From the NCBI RefSeq assembly GCF_024763615.1, contig NC_077223.1, positions 6,076,001 through 6,140,000 on the forward strand: DNA of 64,000 nt. Reading direction: 5' to 3'. This document shows positions 31,284 to 43,095 of this stretch, piece by piece; position 1 is the first letter of the stretch; each line of letters begins with the position of its first letter. Under the pieces are notes generated by a model. The model made no database searches, was not told the origin of the DNA, and worked only from the letters and a program-made list of their open reading frames with translations. Source of the DNA: Phlebotomus papatasi. Taxonomy: Eukaryota; Arthropoda; Insecta; Diptera; Psychodidae. A program made the position numbers and the translations under genes.

Positions 31284-31399
31284 GGGGAAGTGGGGTGCTT
31301 TGAAATTGAGCTTTTTTCTCCTATTTTTAAATGGATTTGAGCCATATCATGTTGTAATACAGTTTGAAAGCCCAATTTCAAAGCTACCTCAGTTCCCCC
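31284..31399. mobile_element. 116-bp MITE, TIR GGGGAAGTGGGGTGCTTTGA
   Basis: It is bounded by TA (31282-31283 and 31400-31401). GGGGAAGTGGGGTGCTTTGAAATT pairs with AATTTCAAAGCTACCTCAGTTCCCCC, with mismatches. It lies in the 3' flank of the RhoGEF gene. Confidence 0.78.
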
Positions 31400-31569
31400 T
31401 ATAACATTCCAATTTATTTCCAGCTATCGTATAATTTTATTTTTTCTTTTTAGCTGAGATTCTTTTTTATAATCTCAGCTTTTATGATCCTAGTTTTTAT
31501 TATTGTCCAAATTGGGTGAAATATTGTTCAAAGTGAAAGAGCCTTTGTTGGAAAATGGTTACTTAATGA

Positions 31570-31575
31570 AATAAA
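31570..31575 (+). terminator. Possible polyadenylation signal of the RhoGEF gene
   Basis: AATAAA occurs about 735 bp after the stop codon. Another AATAAA-containing run is near 31837. In such AT-rich sequence the hexamer is weak evidence. Confidence 0.3.
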
Positions 31576-31579
31576 TGCA

Positions 31580-32797
31580 TATATTAAAAAAAAACTACGC
31601 TATCACACTAGAATTTTTTTACATTTTTTTTTTAAATGAATTTAGCATTAAAACTTTGAAAACAACTTAAAATTTATCACAGTCTAGAAGCATTTTGTGA
31701 AAAATTTGTGAAAGTCTATTAACTCAACTGATTCTTAATGCAAAATAACGCATAGGAGCAATTAATGTGAAAATTAAATTGAATTTACAAATTGAAAAAT
31801 CCTAGTGTGATGGCACAGAAATACTACCACATTTATAATAAAAAAGAAACTGAGAATTACAGGTACGCGTCAATAATAAAGTATCATCTAAATGTCTAGC
31901 ATATTTTCTCTATTCTACACATAAAAGTGAAGAAAAATTTAAAATACCAGAAGTTAGATTATCGAACGGACTATCTGCATTTCCTATGTATATGCAGTTG
32001 CGAATGAATGTGAATACAAAGAACATACAGTTAAGCCAATTGCTAATTCAACCGACTCTATAGGAGAGAGCGAGGCTAGATTAGAAAAGGGGCTATCAAT
32101 GGGTCTAACGATTAAAATAGTAAATGAAGTGGAAGAGCATCACAACTTTAGTAAATGAAGAAAGTTGTTATCCGATAAGAAATAAGAAAAATTCTAGTTT
32201 ACACTACATTAAATAATTCGTTATTGTTTATACGTAAATATATTTACATTGCCCTCCCGAAGTATAGACTTAAGTGCAAAATTCCTTATACAGCATGCTT
32301 GCAAATTATTCTAAAACATATCGTAATTAAATTACTACTTCTAGGCCCCCATGGTGCAAATTCGTTACATAATTATTAAATAACAACCTTTATTTTAACA
32401 AAATTTAATAAAAAGTTACGATTTGTTGAAGCTTTTTCATAAGTAAAGTTGATGTAGGTAGTTGTTTAATTTTTTTTTTTAATTATAAATACACAAGCAA
32501 AGCATCCCAACTTTGCTAATAAAATAACTAATTTTGCACTTTAGAAGTATAGTATCGACCAAAAATTTTTAACAAAAAATCCGGAAATCGGGTGAAATGG
32601 AAATAATAATAAGAAAAATACCTTTTAAAATTTTTGTTTTTGTCTGTAATCCATAATTATTGTTGATGCATTTCAAAAATTTATTTTATTTAATATCGTA
32701 TCAAAAATATTGTTTTCCAAGAATTAATCGTTTTTATCGGCTAAAAGTTTCTGGTCACATTTGAAAAACTTAGTTAAGTTACTTTGAAAAATAGATC
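31580..32797. other. AT-rich 3' flank or intergenic sequence
   Basis: No element ends, coding exon or RNA gene was seen. Confidence 0.45.
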
Positions 32798-33178
32798 ATG
32801 GGACAGGATAGCGATCAGATCAGTGAGATGTTTCTAAGGTTACTATTCTCAAAGCCCCATGCACCATCACGCTCTTACTTCATTGCCGTTAATCCAGGAG
32901 TACAGGATCCGGAAAATCCTGTACTCCGGAATTGGATAGAGAGAACTTTGATTAAAAGGTTACCACAAAAAAGTATCATAACCCGTAATACAGTTCATAC
33001 AGTTCCTACAGTTCTCCTTTTCGAATTATACTGCCGTTCGAATTTAAAATCTGAGCGTAAAGGTGCGTATAGTCTGAAAGATTCGAAATTAAACAAAGAA
33101 AACTTTATTTTCAGACACTCCCACTACCAAAGACTTCCAAGCACTTCATTTTCAGCTGTACACCACTTACGACCCTAA
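32798..33178 (+). other. Unassigned 126-codon open frame with internal hairpin
   Basis: The frame begins MGQDSDQISEMFLRLLFSKP and includes YFIAVNPGVQDPENPVLRN. I recognise no family. In AT-rich DNA a 126-codon frame is longer than most spurious ones. A perfect 12-bp stem (GGAGTACAGGAT, 32897-32908, with its inverse at 32916-32927) lies inside it. The downstream part overlaps a dispersed repeat. It may be a piece of a mobile element, an orphan gene, or chance. Confidence 0.25.
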
Positions 33179-33184
33179 TATCTT

Positions 33185-33290
33185 ATCCTTAGGTCAGTTC
33201 TCTCTGATATACCTTCGAATCGATACAGAACTTTCAAATCGGAAAGAACTCTCAAATCGGGAAGGTTATTACTCAACGAGAGATTTTTTT
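33185..33290. repeat. Dispersed repeat, inverse of 4638-4728
   Basis: TCAGTTCTCTCTGATATACC and ATCGGGAAGGTTATTACTC here are the inverse of AGTAATAACCTTCCCGAT and GGTTTATCAGAGAGAACTT at 4638-4728. Confidence 0.7.
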
Positions 33291-33464
33291 GCATGGTCTT
33301 TGGGTGTTTACTGGTGTACTAGCGATTAACTCAATTAATAAATCATAAAAAAAACATTTAAAAACCGAAAATTGGAAAAGAAGTGCGCTTTTTACATCTA
33401 ACATCTAACATGAGTTACAAGCATACGGATAAATCAAAAGTGTAAATACGAGAAAGATATATCA

Positions 33465-33690
33465 TTTACGGATACTTAACCAGTTCATTACTGATTTGAA
33501 GGCCTTTCCAAAAAATCAAAACTTCATCAAATCGGTAGAAAATAGGCTCTTCAAAGTAGTTAAACTTTTTCCTTAAAAAAATTCAAGATGGTTTTTTTTT
33601 AGATTATACGTATTGGACGAAATGTTCATCTGGACCACCTCCAAAACCTATTCAAAAATAAAAGAAATCGTATGAGCTGTTTTCGAAATA
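33465..33690. repeat. Dispersed repeat, unfilled copy
   Basis: TTTACGGATACTTAACCAGT through CATCTGGACCACCTCCAAAA and AATAAAAGAAATCGTATGAG matches the repeat that is split by the MITE at 23693-24561. It gives the pre-insertion sequence. Confidence 0.78.
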
Positions 33691-34479
33691 AACCGAAAAA
33701 ACACGGTTTTGAAGGTGATGGACGGGGGTAGAGAAAAAGGAAGAAAAAAAACGTCTGAAGATATTGTTTATTTTTTTTATTGCGGGTCACCGAAGGCCGG
33801 AAGTTGATATCTTTTTCCGTTTAAGCTCCAGGACGGTGACAAATTGAAAAGAAGTTGATTACACAACCGCTCTCTCTTTGAGTTCGAGCAGTGATAATAA
33901 CTTTTAATTTACATTTTGCTTTTATGACTTTTATGTGTAGAAAAGAGGCAAATATTCCGCAAATTAATAGATGTTAAATCATAAACGAATGTAAGCATTC
34001 TTGTCATATATTTATTTGTTATCAAGCGGTGCTAATTCATAGCAAAAGACACATATTTTCACCAATTTTTTATACACAATATCATACAATGAAGAGATTT
34101 TAAAATATAATGCTTAAATTGTAATACAAACTTTCTGTTGTAATATAGGTAGTACAATATATTTTTTAGTCTAAAAATATCTTACCTAATTATGTTTATG
34201 AGGGCTAAGTATCAAAAGTTCAGTTATTAGAAAACATGGGTAATTTGAATTGAGATGAATGTAAATACTTTAAGAGACATCCTATACAAATTCTAAAAAA
34301 AATATAGAACATTTCAGATAGATTAAATTTTTTTTACACATGGGTTATTAAGTCTAAAATTTGGGAACCTGACATGACGTTTTTATTTTTGTGTTCGAAT
34401 ACTCCTTGTGTATTTTTTAATAGCAAAAAATCAATAATTCGTTATCCAAGTGACAAAATTTTCATGAAGGTAAGATATA

Positions 34480-34685
34480 GGGTAAGATGAAGTAATTTGG
34501 AATTTATGTCTAAATTGAAATTTTGATATTTCCTAACAGTTTTAGATGGCAAAAGGAAAAAAAAACAACGAAGAAGTACTCTCGAATGTAAAGTCTTTTG
34601 CTTCTTCGTGGTTTTCTTTTTCCAACATTTCAAACAGTGAGAAAATCTCAAAATAGGCATGATTCTAAATTACCTCATCTTGTTA
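34480..34685. mobile_element. MITE, TIR AGATGAAGTAATTTGGAAT
   Basis: GGGTAAGATGAAGTAATTTG pairs with TCTAAATTACCTCATCTTGTT. The centre is a strong hairpin, AACGAAGAAG with CTTCTTCGT. Confidence 0.7.
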
Positions 34686-34829
34686 ACTTAGAACAGTAAG
34701 TAGTAAACCGTTTAATACATTTTTTTTTAAAACAGAGGCACCAGCAGAACTGTAATTTTCATTATAAATCGCTTAATCCAATTTCTTCCATGAAAACGCA
34801 CTGCGCAAGAATAAGGTAAGTCAATCTCA

Positions 34830-35105
34830 ATATAATGTAGAACAGCGCTCAACGGCTCTATTTGAATTTAAAAATAGTCCCCTATAAAGTAGTATTATAG
34901 TCACCTTCGTATCTATGCTCGCTGGGATAGTAGTCGTTACTTTAGGTGTAACGTCTTGAGGAGGGCTATGCGCATGTCTATTCCTTTCAGTCTCTCGCCG
35001 ATCGTCAAAGAGTGCGTTTGGGGTTGCGCTGGGGTTAGCCCTCCAATGAGTTACTATAATTCTCCCGCGAGTTCTAGAATACACGTTGGTGACTCGGTCG
35101 CGATT
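34830..35105 (-). other. GC-richer remnant, possibly LTR or gag-type debris
   Basis: A minus-strand frame of 85 codons (RIIVTHWRANPSATPNALF) lies in a block that is less AT-rich than its surroundings. No termini were found. I cannot assign it. Confidence 0.3.
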
Positions 35106-35620
35106 TAATTAATAATCATCCGGTTTAGTTGGGTTTTCTACAATAAGTAAATCAAAGACAATAAATCGACCACTCAGAATAAGAAATGAATAACTCGCAG
35201 TAGGCAAATTTTACAAGAGAATGATTTGAAACTAAGATTTTACATGCGGAGTATAGGATTCTTGAGATTTAAAATCTCTATAACTTTGAAAATAATTATC
35301 TTTCAAGTATAATATTCACATGGAAGGTAGAGAGTATAAAAAAGTATCCAAGAAGCGAATATTAACGTTTTTTGCAAAAAAGAAAAATCGAGTTGTTTGA
35401 CTTATATTCTGAGTGAACGAAATATTTTCCTGATATTCTATTTAACTCAATAACATTCATTAACCCTATTAGAAACCGCTTTATAATTTCAGTATGATTT
35501 TTGAACTAGTCCTTTTCAATTTTTTTTCAAAATTTTTGTCTTAAAATGGAGATGTGATAAAATATAAATTTAGTAAGTCAAGTATTTTGCAGCAATATAT
35601 ACTCTTCGAAATTCTTCTTA

Positions 35621-36239
35621 TACCCAACGCACATAACTTTTGTCTTGCAAACATGTTTTCAAAATTTCCTATGAGAGAGAGCGAGATAACTAGATCTCAG
35701 TTTCATTCACTCCCACTGAAACGTACAAAAAAGTGTTGACAAAACAAAAGTTATTATGAGTTGTGTATTATGCCCAACGCACAATAACTTTTGTTTATAA
35801 ACATGTTTTCAAAATTTCCCATGAGAATGAGCGAGATGACTAGATCTAGATCTCACTCACTCTCGCTAAAATGTCAAGAACTTTTTTACAAAACAAAAGT
35901 TATTGTGCGCTGGGCATTACAGTTGAATTTAAAATAATAATAATAATCAGTAATAAATATTTCAAAAAATTATGCTCAGCGCACAATAACTTTTGTTTCG
36001 CAAATATGTTTACAACATTTTCTATGAGAGTGATTCACTCTCAGTGAAAAGTCAAAAAAAGTTTACAAAACAAAAGTTACTGTGCGCTGGGCATTATGCC
36101 AACGAATAATAACTTTTGTAAACATATTTTTGACATTTCAATGAGAATAAGTGAAACCCATATATCTAATTATCTTTCTCACTTATATAGGAAATTTTGA
36201 AAACATATTTACAAAACAAAAGTTATTATGCGTTGGGCA
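35621..36239. mobile_element. Array of four MITE copies, TIR TGCCCAACGCACAATAACTT
   Basis: Four units of 120-150 bp stand head to tail or nearly so: about 35621-35768, 35771-35916, 35973-36093 and 36097-36239. Each begins with a form of TGCCCAACGCACAATAACTT and ends with AAGTTATTGTGCGTTGGGCA. TA or TTA lies between units. Interiors share CAAACATGTTTTCAAAATTT and ACTAGATCTCAGTTTCATTC. A further copy is at 60365-60510. Confidence 0.9.
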
Positions 36240-36921
36240 TAACAAAAAGGAATGTAGATTTTTGCTTGGAAGAATACTACGGAAAGGACACTTGAATATA
36301 AAATGATTTTTATAAGACTTATAGGACTTAATAGAAACGTTACTTTTTATAAGAAATGATCTATCATCAAAAGGAATACAATATAAAAGTGTACATGCCA
36401 TTTATTTCTAAAAGATTCTCTAGTTCCTAAAATGTATATATGACACTGAATCACTTCACGTCCTTTCTTATTTATAACACCTTATCAAATTAATGTCATT
36501 GTCTGCACCGAGAAAACTAAGATGGTAATATTTATTAACCTCCATACAAACTTTTAATATACGGATAGTAAAAAAAAATCACCCAGCACACGGTATATTA
36601 AATCGGACAGACACAAATCGTAGAATATACATACTCGTCTTTAAAATTTACTATCCTATGGTTAGTAAAATCTAATAGTCTGGTGGTAAATGACTTTTTA
36701 CCTTTAAAATTTCACGTTATCAATAGAAATTAATAAGACTTATTTCCTTTAGAATCAAATTCTCTTTATGGGGAGTCTCCTGATATTTCCAAGTCTCTAT
36801 CTATAACCGTTTGGCTTCCAGAGCTGGCGGCAACCGGACGGACAGACGGATAAACAGCGTGATGCCAAAAAACTTGAAACTTCAGATTTCCAAAATTCTA
36901 CCAAAATCGAAGGATTAGGGA
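36240..36921. other. AT-rich non-coding sequence
   Basis: Nothing was recognised apart from a short GACAGACGGA-type phrase near 36838. Confidence 0.4.
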
Positions 36922-37115
36922 AGGGTGGGGCAGTTTCACGCAGTTGAAATTTTTATCACGACTCTTTTCCAAAACGAATATAAATCATATTCAAACTTAC
37001 GTCATTTTCTTTTGAGTATTGACTATCTGAAAATACACGTGAAAATTCCTTAATAATTATTTTTCAACCTAACAAACTATATTTTGGGAAGTAATGGATG
37101 AAACTACCCCACCCT
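36922..37115. mobile_element. MITE, TIR AGGGTGGGGCAGTTTCA
   Basis: AGGGTGGGGCAGTTTCACGC pairs with ATGAAACTACCCCACCCT. A relative with the right end CTGAAACTGCCTCACCCTAC lies at 62583-62780. Confidence 0.75.
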
Positions 37116-38008
37116 CAAATATATATACTGCTCTGCCTATGCAGTCTGCGCAGTAAAAATGCCAGATTTCACTATTTCCTCCGGTTTTTCTTCTTTTAAT
37201 TACAAAAACACTCATGAAAATTGCATTTTTGGATATTTTTATATCACACGTGTATTACGATCTACACATTATCCACCAATCATTTTAAAATATCAAACAT
37301 TAAGCAAGCTTAGTTGCTTTCTTCTTTTCTAAGAAAAAATTCAAAAAAAGCTAATTTTTGGCCTCCTACTTCAGACTCCCGCCTTCAGTTATGGAACTGT
37401 GCTTTCCACGAAGTCTTTGTTTTTTGAGCTACTCTTTTTGGTATTTTGCATTTACAGAACCATTGGAAAATGTTACGACATTTTCCATCTTATTATCCTA
37501 GGATACCTCACAAGATAAACTTCAGGTAAGACACATACGTAAATTAAAGTAGAAAGATTTATGTCTAAGATAAAAGTGTTTATTCAGAAATTAATATACA
37601 GATTTTTAGAAATTATAGCACTAATATATCACAGTCGTTAGCTTAGTAACGGTTAAGTAAAACAAGAATGAGATACTTAAACAGACTTACTGAGCCCCAT
37701 TGGTCTTGAGTATCCATTCTCCTTTTGAATTTGAATTAAAAGTTTTTGTATAAATTTAAATTTTTCAAATTACATTGAATTATGGCATAATATAGAAAGC
37801 CCAGTTAAACTTATCAACAGACAAAATAGATAAAATTGACTTAGGAAAAAGGTCATTTTTTTTTATCTATTGCACCATTTTTAACGATGTAGAATACAAA
37901 TGCAAGGTCTAGCAATATATTATAGTATTCTAGAATGTATGTAGCATTCTAGAAAGTTCACTTAGAGTTGAAGAAACGTGAGGGTGGATTAGTTGTAAAA
38001 CGGTGGCA
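37116..38008. other. AT-rich non-coding sequence
   Basis: No feature was recognised. Confidence 0.4.
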
Positions 38009-38088
38009 GGTAAAATCCCGAACGCCAAAATCCCTATTTGCCCCATTCGGGATCTTGGCGTTCGGGATTTTGACCGGTACCCGTTGTA
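38009..38088. repeat. Minimal hairpin member of the 16-bp 'AAATCCCGAA' family
   Basis: AAAATCCCGAACGCCAAAAT and its inverse ATCTTGGCGTTCGGGATTTT flank only about 20 bp, ending GACCGGTACCCG. This may be the elementary two-unit form of the larger arrays. Confidence 0.8.
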
Positions 38089-38286
38089 AAATCTACTTTT
38101 TTTTATAACACGTATTGTGTTGATTTTATTCATTCTATTGCAAGTAAAAGAGTAGAAAAATGTTTAATCGTTTTTTAAATTTATATATTTTGTAAGTCTT
38201 ATTTTTCCACTGTGTGGTCTATGTTTCTGAATAATAATATCATGAACTCTTACTTACTTTCAGCAATTACAATAATATTTTTGCAT

Positions 38287-39614
38287 TAACACTAAACCTA
38301 CTAAAGACTGGTCAAATTGACCGGTTTATAAAAATTTAATATTAGGGTGAATGTCCTAATTCAAAACCATTTCCAGACGCTTTAACTTTGACAGAAGATT
38401 CAACACGTTAAGTTCAAGTAACGTTAAGTTTCTGAAGGCAATTACACAAATTTGCTCCTTGATTCTTCTGGAATGCTACTGTTTAGTGATTTTTTTTAAA
38501 AATATAATTTGAAAACTTCCTAAATACAAGAAAAATACGTGAGTGCAAAATGATTCTATTGGAAACAAATTAATCCAAATGGAGACAAGGGAAATTTTCT
38601 AATTGGAGACAAACAGTGTAATTGAAATCGCGACGAAAAGCTTCCAAAGCCTTCTTGAGTTGCTCTTGAGTGCAGGATTTCTTCCTATTCCTGGTCTTTT
38701 CTGCCTTCCCATCTAAAACAATAAGAAAATCTCCCCAAAAAATCATATTTCCGGGGTTTCCTATTGAAGCATTTGCAGACACTTCAGAAAAACCCTTTTT
38801 GTTCACGAAATAAGTAATTATTTCATTTGAAAACTTCACGTACCGTTAACAATAAAGATTAGCACTCCATTTAACGAAAATTAGTCAGAAATATGACATA
38901 AATATTAAACAAAACGAATAAACAACAGTCACCTTATTGTGTTTTTCATTGGAAAACATGGTCGATCGATGAAAAATTCGATGGTGAAAAGGTACACTGT
39001 TAATTTTTCTAAGAAATTAACAAATTAAAATTTGTGAATATGAATGGATTTCCACTTTACTTGGAGCAAAATTAAATAAATAATGAAACAGTGGTATAGA
39101 AAATTATATAAATAAATAATTTAGTACTGTATTTATCATGGAAAAAATGACGTTTCCATTTGGAATAGCGAAAAATTTCCATTTGGAGCAGGTTTTGAAT
39201 TAGCTTAATTTACCCTAGCACAGGGAGGTGGCATTAGCTCTAAAAATGCGACCAGTTTTAGTGCAAATTTTTTCCTGTTTTTGTACACATTTCATGAGAT
39301 ATCTCCGAAACTACGTAGGTAGCCAATTTTGGGTTTTCGGTTGCCTATTCTATGTTAAAGTGGCTTTTATTTTCTATTTGTATTATTTGCTAATTCATTC
39401 TACAATACCCTACCACATATTTAAACGGTACAATATGACTATCATACTTTATGACTTTTTTAAAATATGCATGTAATATATTTTTCAGTGTTTAAATTTT
39501 AATTTTTTTCTTCTTTTCAAAGAAAAATTTGTTGAGTATCTTACTTACCGCGGTCTGTTATTGACCGAGTGTACTAGGAAAACCGTCCAAAAACGGTCGG
39601 CAGGTTTAGTATTA
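38287..39614. mobile_element. Outer element with AACACTAAACCTAC ends
   Basis: TAACACTAAACCTACTAAAG (38287) pairs with CAGGTTTAGTATTA (39601-39614). It encloses the element at 38345-39215. Its right part (TTAAACGGTACAATATGACT to CAGTGTTTAAATTTTAATTT, 39420-39505) is repeated at 46509-46605. Confidence 0.55.
38345..39215. mobile_element. 871-bp element with TA duplication and a transposase HTH remnant
   Basis: GGGTGAATGTCCTAATTCAA and its counterpart TTGAATTAGCTTAATTTACCC are bounded by TA (38343-38344 and 39216-39217). On the minus strand, 38839-38570 reads KSCTQEQLKKALEAFRR preceded by ASIGNPGNM, which resembles the Psq-type helix-turn-helix at the N-terminus of pogo-like transposases. It looks like an internally deleted pogo-type element. 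Confidence 0.68.
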
Positions 39615-41121
39615 AACAAAATTTGTAATATTAGGTATCAATGCTTTATTAAACAAATAACTGCCATAAATCTTATCAGAAAGGCCGCCACTGCGAATAT
39701 TTAAGGTAATTTGTATATAAGAAATTGCTGTTATTAATATTTTATAGACGTAGACGGTAGACATAACTTTTAAAAGTCCTTGCAGTAGTCTTATAAAGAA
39801 ATTAATATACATCAAACAGATAATTTATTGGAAGTTGGTCAGTTCAAGTACAGAAAACTATTGAATATTGTAATTATTTGCCCAGACATCAACTTTGCTT
39901 TAAGAAAAAAAATTAAGAAAATGCGGTATTCGAAGACTGACAATCTTCTCCTACATAATCCTTATGCAATTTAAATCCCTAAGTAACAATCTTGGAATGT
40001 CGCGTCGGTAGGATACAAAGATAAACATTTTTATTATCCTTGATGATTTTTTAAACATTACAGAATCAGAATTGCGCTTTATTTACACAAATGTATCTAT
40101 CATAATAAATACAGTAATATTCACTGTACACTTAAATACAGTAATATTCCGAATTCAGTTCATGTCAGTTTAACCCAATTTTTAGGATAACCCGTTCACC
40201 ACTGAAAGCTCTTTTTTCAAAGATTCTTTGTAGGAAATTTTCATAATTCTCTCTGCCCACTACAGTAAACATCTCATGAAAAATTTGAGTACTTAATTTT
40301 GGACATGCCTGTCCTGTTATTAACCACCTCTCTATCCGAGGTACCAAAATATATGACTCTTCGATCATATTGAATTTTTAACTAGACATGTGGGACTTGG
40401 TTTCACTGACCAAAAATAAACTTTAGTTACTTTTTGAAGAACTTTCTCATAAAAAGGAGAATTTATCAATGGTATGTTCAACTTAGTCGTAACTATAGCA
40501 GTAGCTCTCACGAAATATGGAGAATTGTATGATAAGTTAATTTGAAATTCATTGAGAGAATCCGTTTGTGGTTTATCAATAATGTCAAATTACATGTGCT
40601 AAATTGGAAAGCTTCTCCCACGAAATTACATTTTTTATTGATATATTTTATTGCTTGAACTTTTAACACTAGCTCAAACAGGATGCCATTTCAATTGACT
40701 AAATTTCTATAAATTATTAAAACTACTTCAAATAACTTGGGCTTCCTAAGCATCATCTTAAAATGATTTTAGATTACGTTTCCATCAGGATTAAGAATAT
40801 AATTTAAATCCCCAAACTCAAAGAAAACATGAAAAAGAATGAGAAATATCAATGGGTGTTAGGTGTTCAAACATTTTGAATCACCCTGACTTAATATAAT
40901 TGTGGAATAAATGATGAAGTTTCTGTATAAAATCTAAAAATATCAGAAAATTTAATGGTATGAGCACAATTGTTGCTGTTTAGTAAACATGTTTTTGTTA
41001 AATTGCACAGCTATTAAGTTTGAGTGAATTTTCAAGTTGTAAACACATTTTAGCTGAAATAAAATTCCAGCTTCTGTGATAAAATGTGAAATACAACTTC
41101 GTCAGATTAGGTGCAAACCTT
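39615..41121. other. AT-rich non-coding sequence
   Basis: A 67-codon minus-strand frame (40368-40165) shows no family resemblance. Otherwise nothing was recognised. Confidence 0.4.
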
Positions 41122-43095
41122 ATGCCCTAGACACACTTAAGATTTAAACTGCTACTTAAACGCTTGTTTTTGGACTGATGAAATTCTCTTTTACTTCTTC
41201 TAAATCCATAGAATTATTCACTGTTTAATTCAGAAGCATAATATAAAAAAAAATATCAAAAATACTAAAGAAAATTTATAAAATAATGATAATACTGAAA
41301 TAAGTTAGCATTCACTAAGTGGATCGCCTCTTCGCTAATTGGATCACATGGTCTTTTAATTGGATCACTCAATTTACAAGCATATTAAAACGAGAAAATA
41401 ATTTTTTATTACATTTTTAAAATTTTTATTGCGTTGTGAACGGCAATCTTTGGTGTAATATCAGTTTTATGAACAACCATTGGAGGAACAAGTTGGCCAG
41501 TAGCATACACTATGAAGAGTGTTGTGGCACATTCCTTCGATCCAGAATTTTTAAGAGCTGGCACAACACGTGAACCTGTCCTGGCCAATGCATTTCCATC
41601 TTCTGGTGTCAAGAAAAAGGCATTTTCGTCGAAATTAAAAACCCGATCTGGTGAAATGGTCAGCAGATCGTGTTCTGTGAAATATTCAAGACAATTCTGA
41701 AACCATTCCGTGAGATGTTCAGCAGTAACCACAGCCCTTTCCAATGAGAAGGACTTTGGCTTGCACATGATGACGTTTGAGAAAATTCCTGAAGCAAGCA
41801 TCTCCAGGCCTGGAATTTTGAAGGTCTCGCAGACGATTTAACCGCTGTCCAGAATTTGTTCCTTGCTGATAGGATGCCAACCATCCGCACATTCCAGGAT
41901 CCGCATGATAAGTTCTTCTCCTTGTTCTTTTGTAAGCGTCAATGGCCTGCCATTGGGGCACTCTTCCGGGTATTTGTCAGACAATTTGTTGTACAGTATC
42001 GCCCTTGGTACACCAAAAGTTTTGGATGCATAGATTATGGTAGAACCATCTCGTACCTACTTCAAGGCATTCTTCAGATCTTCCTTGTTCTTAGGAATCT
42101 TTTCCTTCGTTCCCTTTGGCATCTGAAACAGTAAAACAGTGCTGAACTACTCCTTGGCAAGTGGCCTTAAAACTTGAAGCCACGTTCTCACATTTACATA
42201 CAGATTCGTATGGAAATTTTTCTGCACTCGTGACCGCTACACGATATATGTCTCAATTGAGGTGTGCCTTGTATACAGGACTCTGTGACTTGTAAAGAGG
42301 GATAAATATCTTATATTTCCATCTAAAAAGTTTTTCGGAACTCGAAGTATAAGCTGAGTTTGGAAGTAATTTATGAGTTGGCTTCAAACAGCCCCATATA
42401 AAAAACCCTTTGCCAGGGGGTAGGTGCTGAACAATGCGATTCCCGGAAAAAAATCTTGATTTGCATAGCGCCCGTTTTAGAGCAAAATGTGAACAGCCAC
42501 AAATTCACTAATTTCTTTATAAAATATTATTATTTCATGAAAATCGATTTACTCACCTTGTAGGGGAGTGATTGCACTTCACTTTTAATTAAACCTTTAG
42601 ATTTCAAATATTTCTTCCACAAGGAATAATAAATAATAATAAATGTTTTCAATCAACCAGCTGTCATTAGCAAAAATATCTCTGCAAGAAAGTTTTTATT
42701 ACAGAACCCAGCTAGCACAAGCTTGAAATAAATCGATTACACTCACTTATTTATTGGATAAAAATATTATTTTTGCTTTTTCTAAAAGTTGAATAGTTAT
42801 ATTATGTTACTGTAGTGACTATATTACGGAAATAAAAATAAAAATATTATTTTAAGTGGATTTTATCTAGATAGCGTAGTCATAACGATCGATATAGCGA
42901 AGCGCCCAGATTAGCAAACTTTAATTATAATCAAAATAATGATCAGAATACATTTCCAACAATTTCTGACTAATCCGTCACTCGGCTTAAGCTGAAAACT
43001 GACTTAGTGGGAAATTGATAAGAGTCAAATCGTTATTTTGATTTAAATTACGTTAAGCGATCTATCGGCTTAAATCGTAAGTGTGTCTATAGCAT
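41122..43095. mobile_element. ATGCCCTAGACACAC-family ends around a transposase pseudogene
   Basis: ATGCCCTAGACACACTTAAG stands at 41122 and the family's right end, TAAATCGTAAGTGTGTCTATAGCAT, at 43095, with TTCTGACTAATCCGTCACTC just inside as in 22416-22637. The 1.7 kb between contains a pogo-like transposase pseudogene. Either that transposon inserted into the MITE, or it is the decayed parent. Confidence 0.6.
41400..42125 (-). pseudogene. pogo/Tigger-like transposase, disrupted
   Basis: On the minus strand from 42125 the frame starts MPKGTKEKIPKNKEDLKNAL, then an in-frame TAG, then IIYASKTFGVPRAILYNKLS (Psq helix-turn-helix), GRPLTLTKEQGEELIMRIL, and a TAA near 41840. Farther on, FSLERAVVTAEHLTEWFQNC, ISPDRVFNFDENAFFLTPED and LFIVYATGQLVPPMVVHKT give the DDE-superfamily core with the NFDE motif. 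The two stops and the end near 41409 before the last catalytic acid show that it is dead. The order helix-turn-helix then DDE is that of pogo-like transposases. Confidence 0.88.

Noticed and set aside
40165..40368. A 67-codon minus-strand frame (FHEMFTVVGRENYENFLQRI)
   Set aside because: The peptide looks protein-like, but it is short, isolated, without splice support, and matches no family I know, including odorant receptors.
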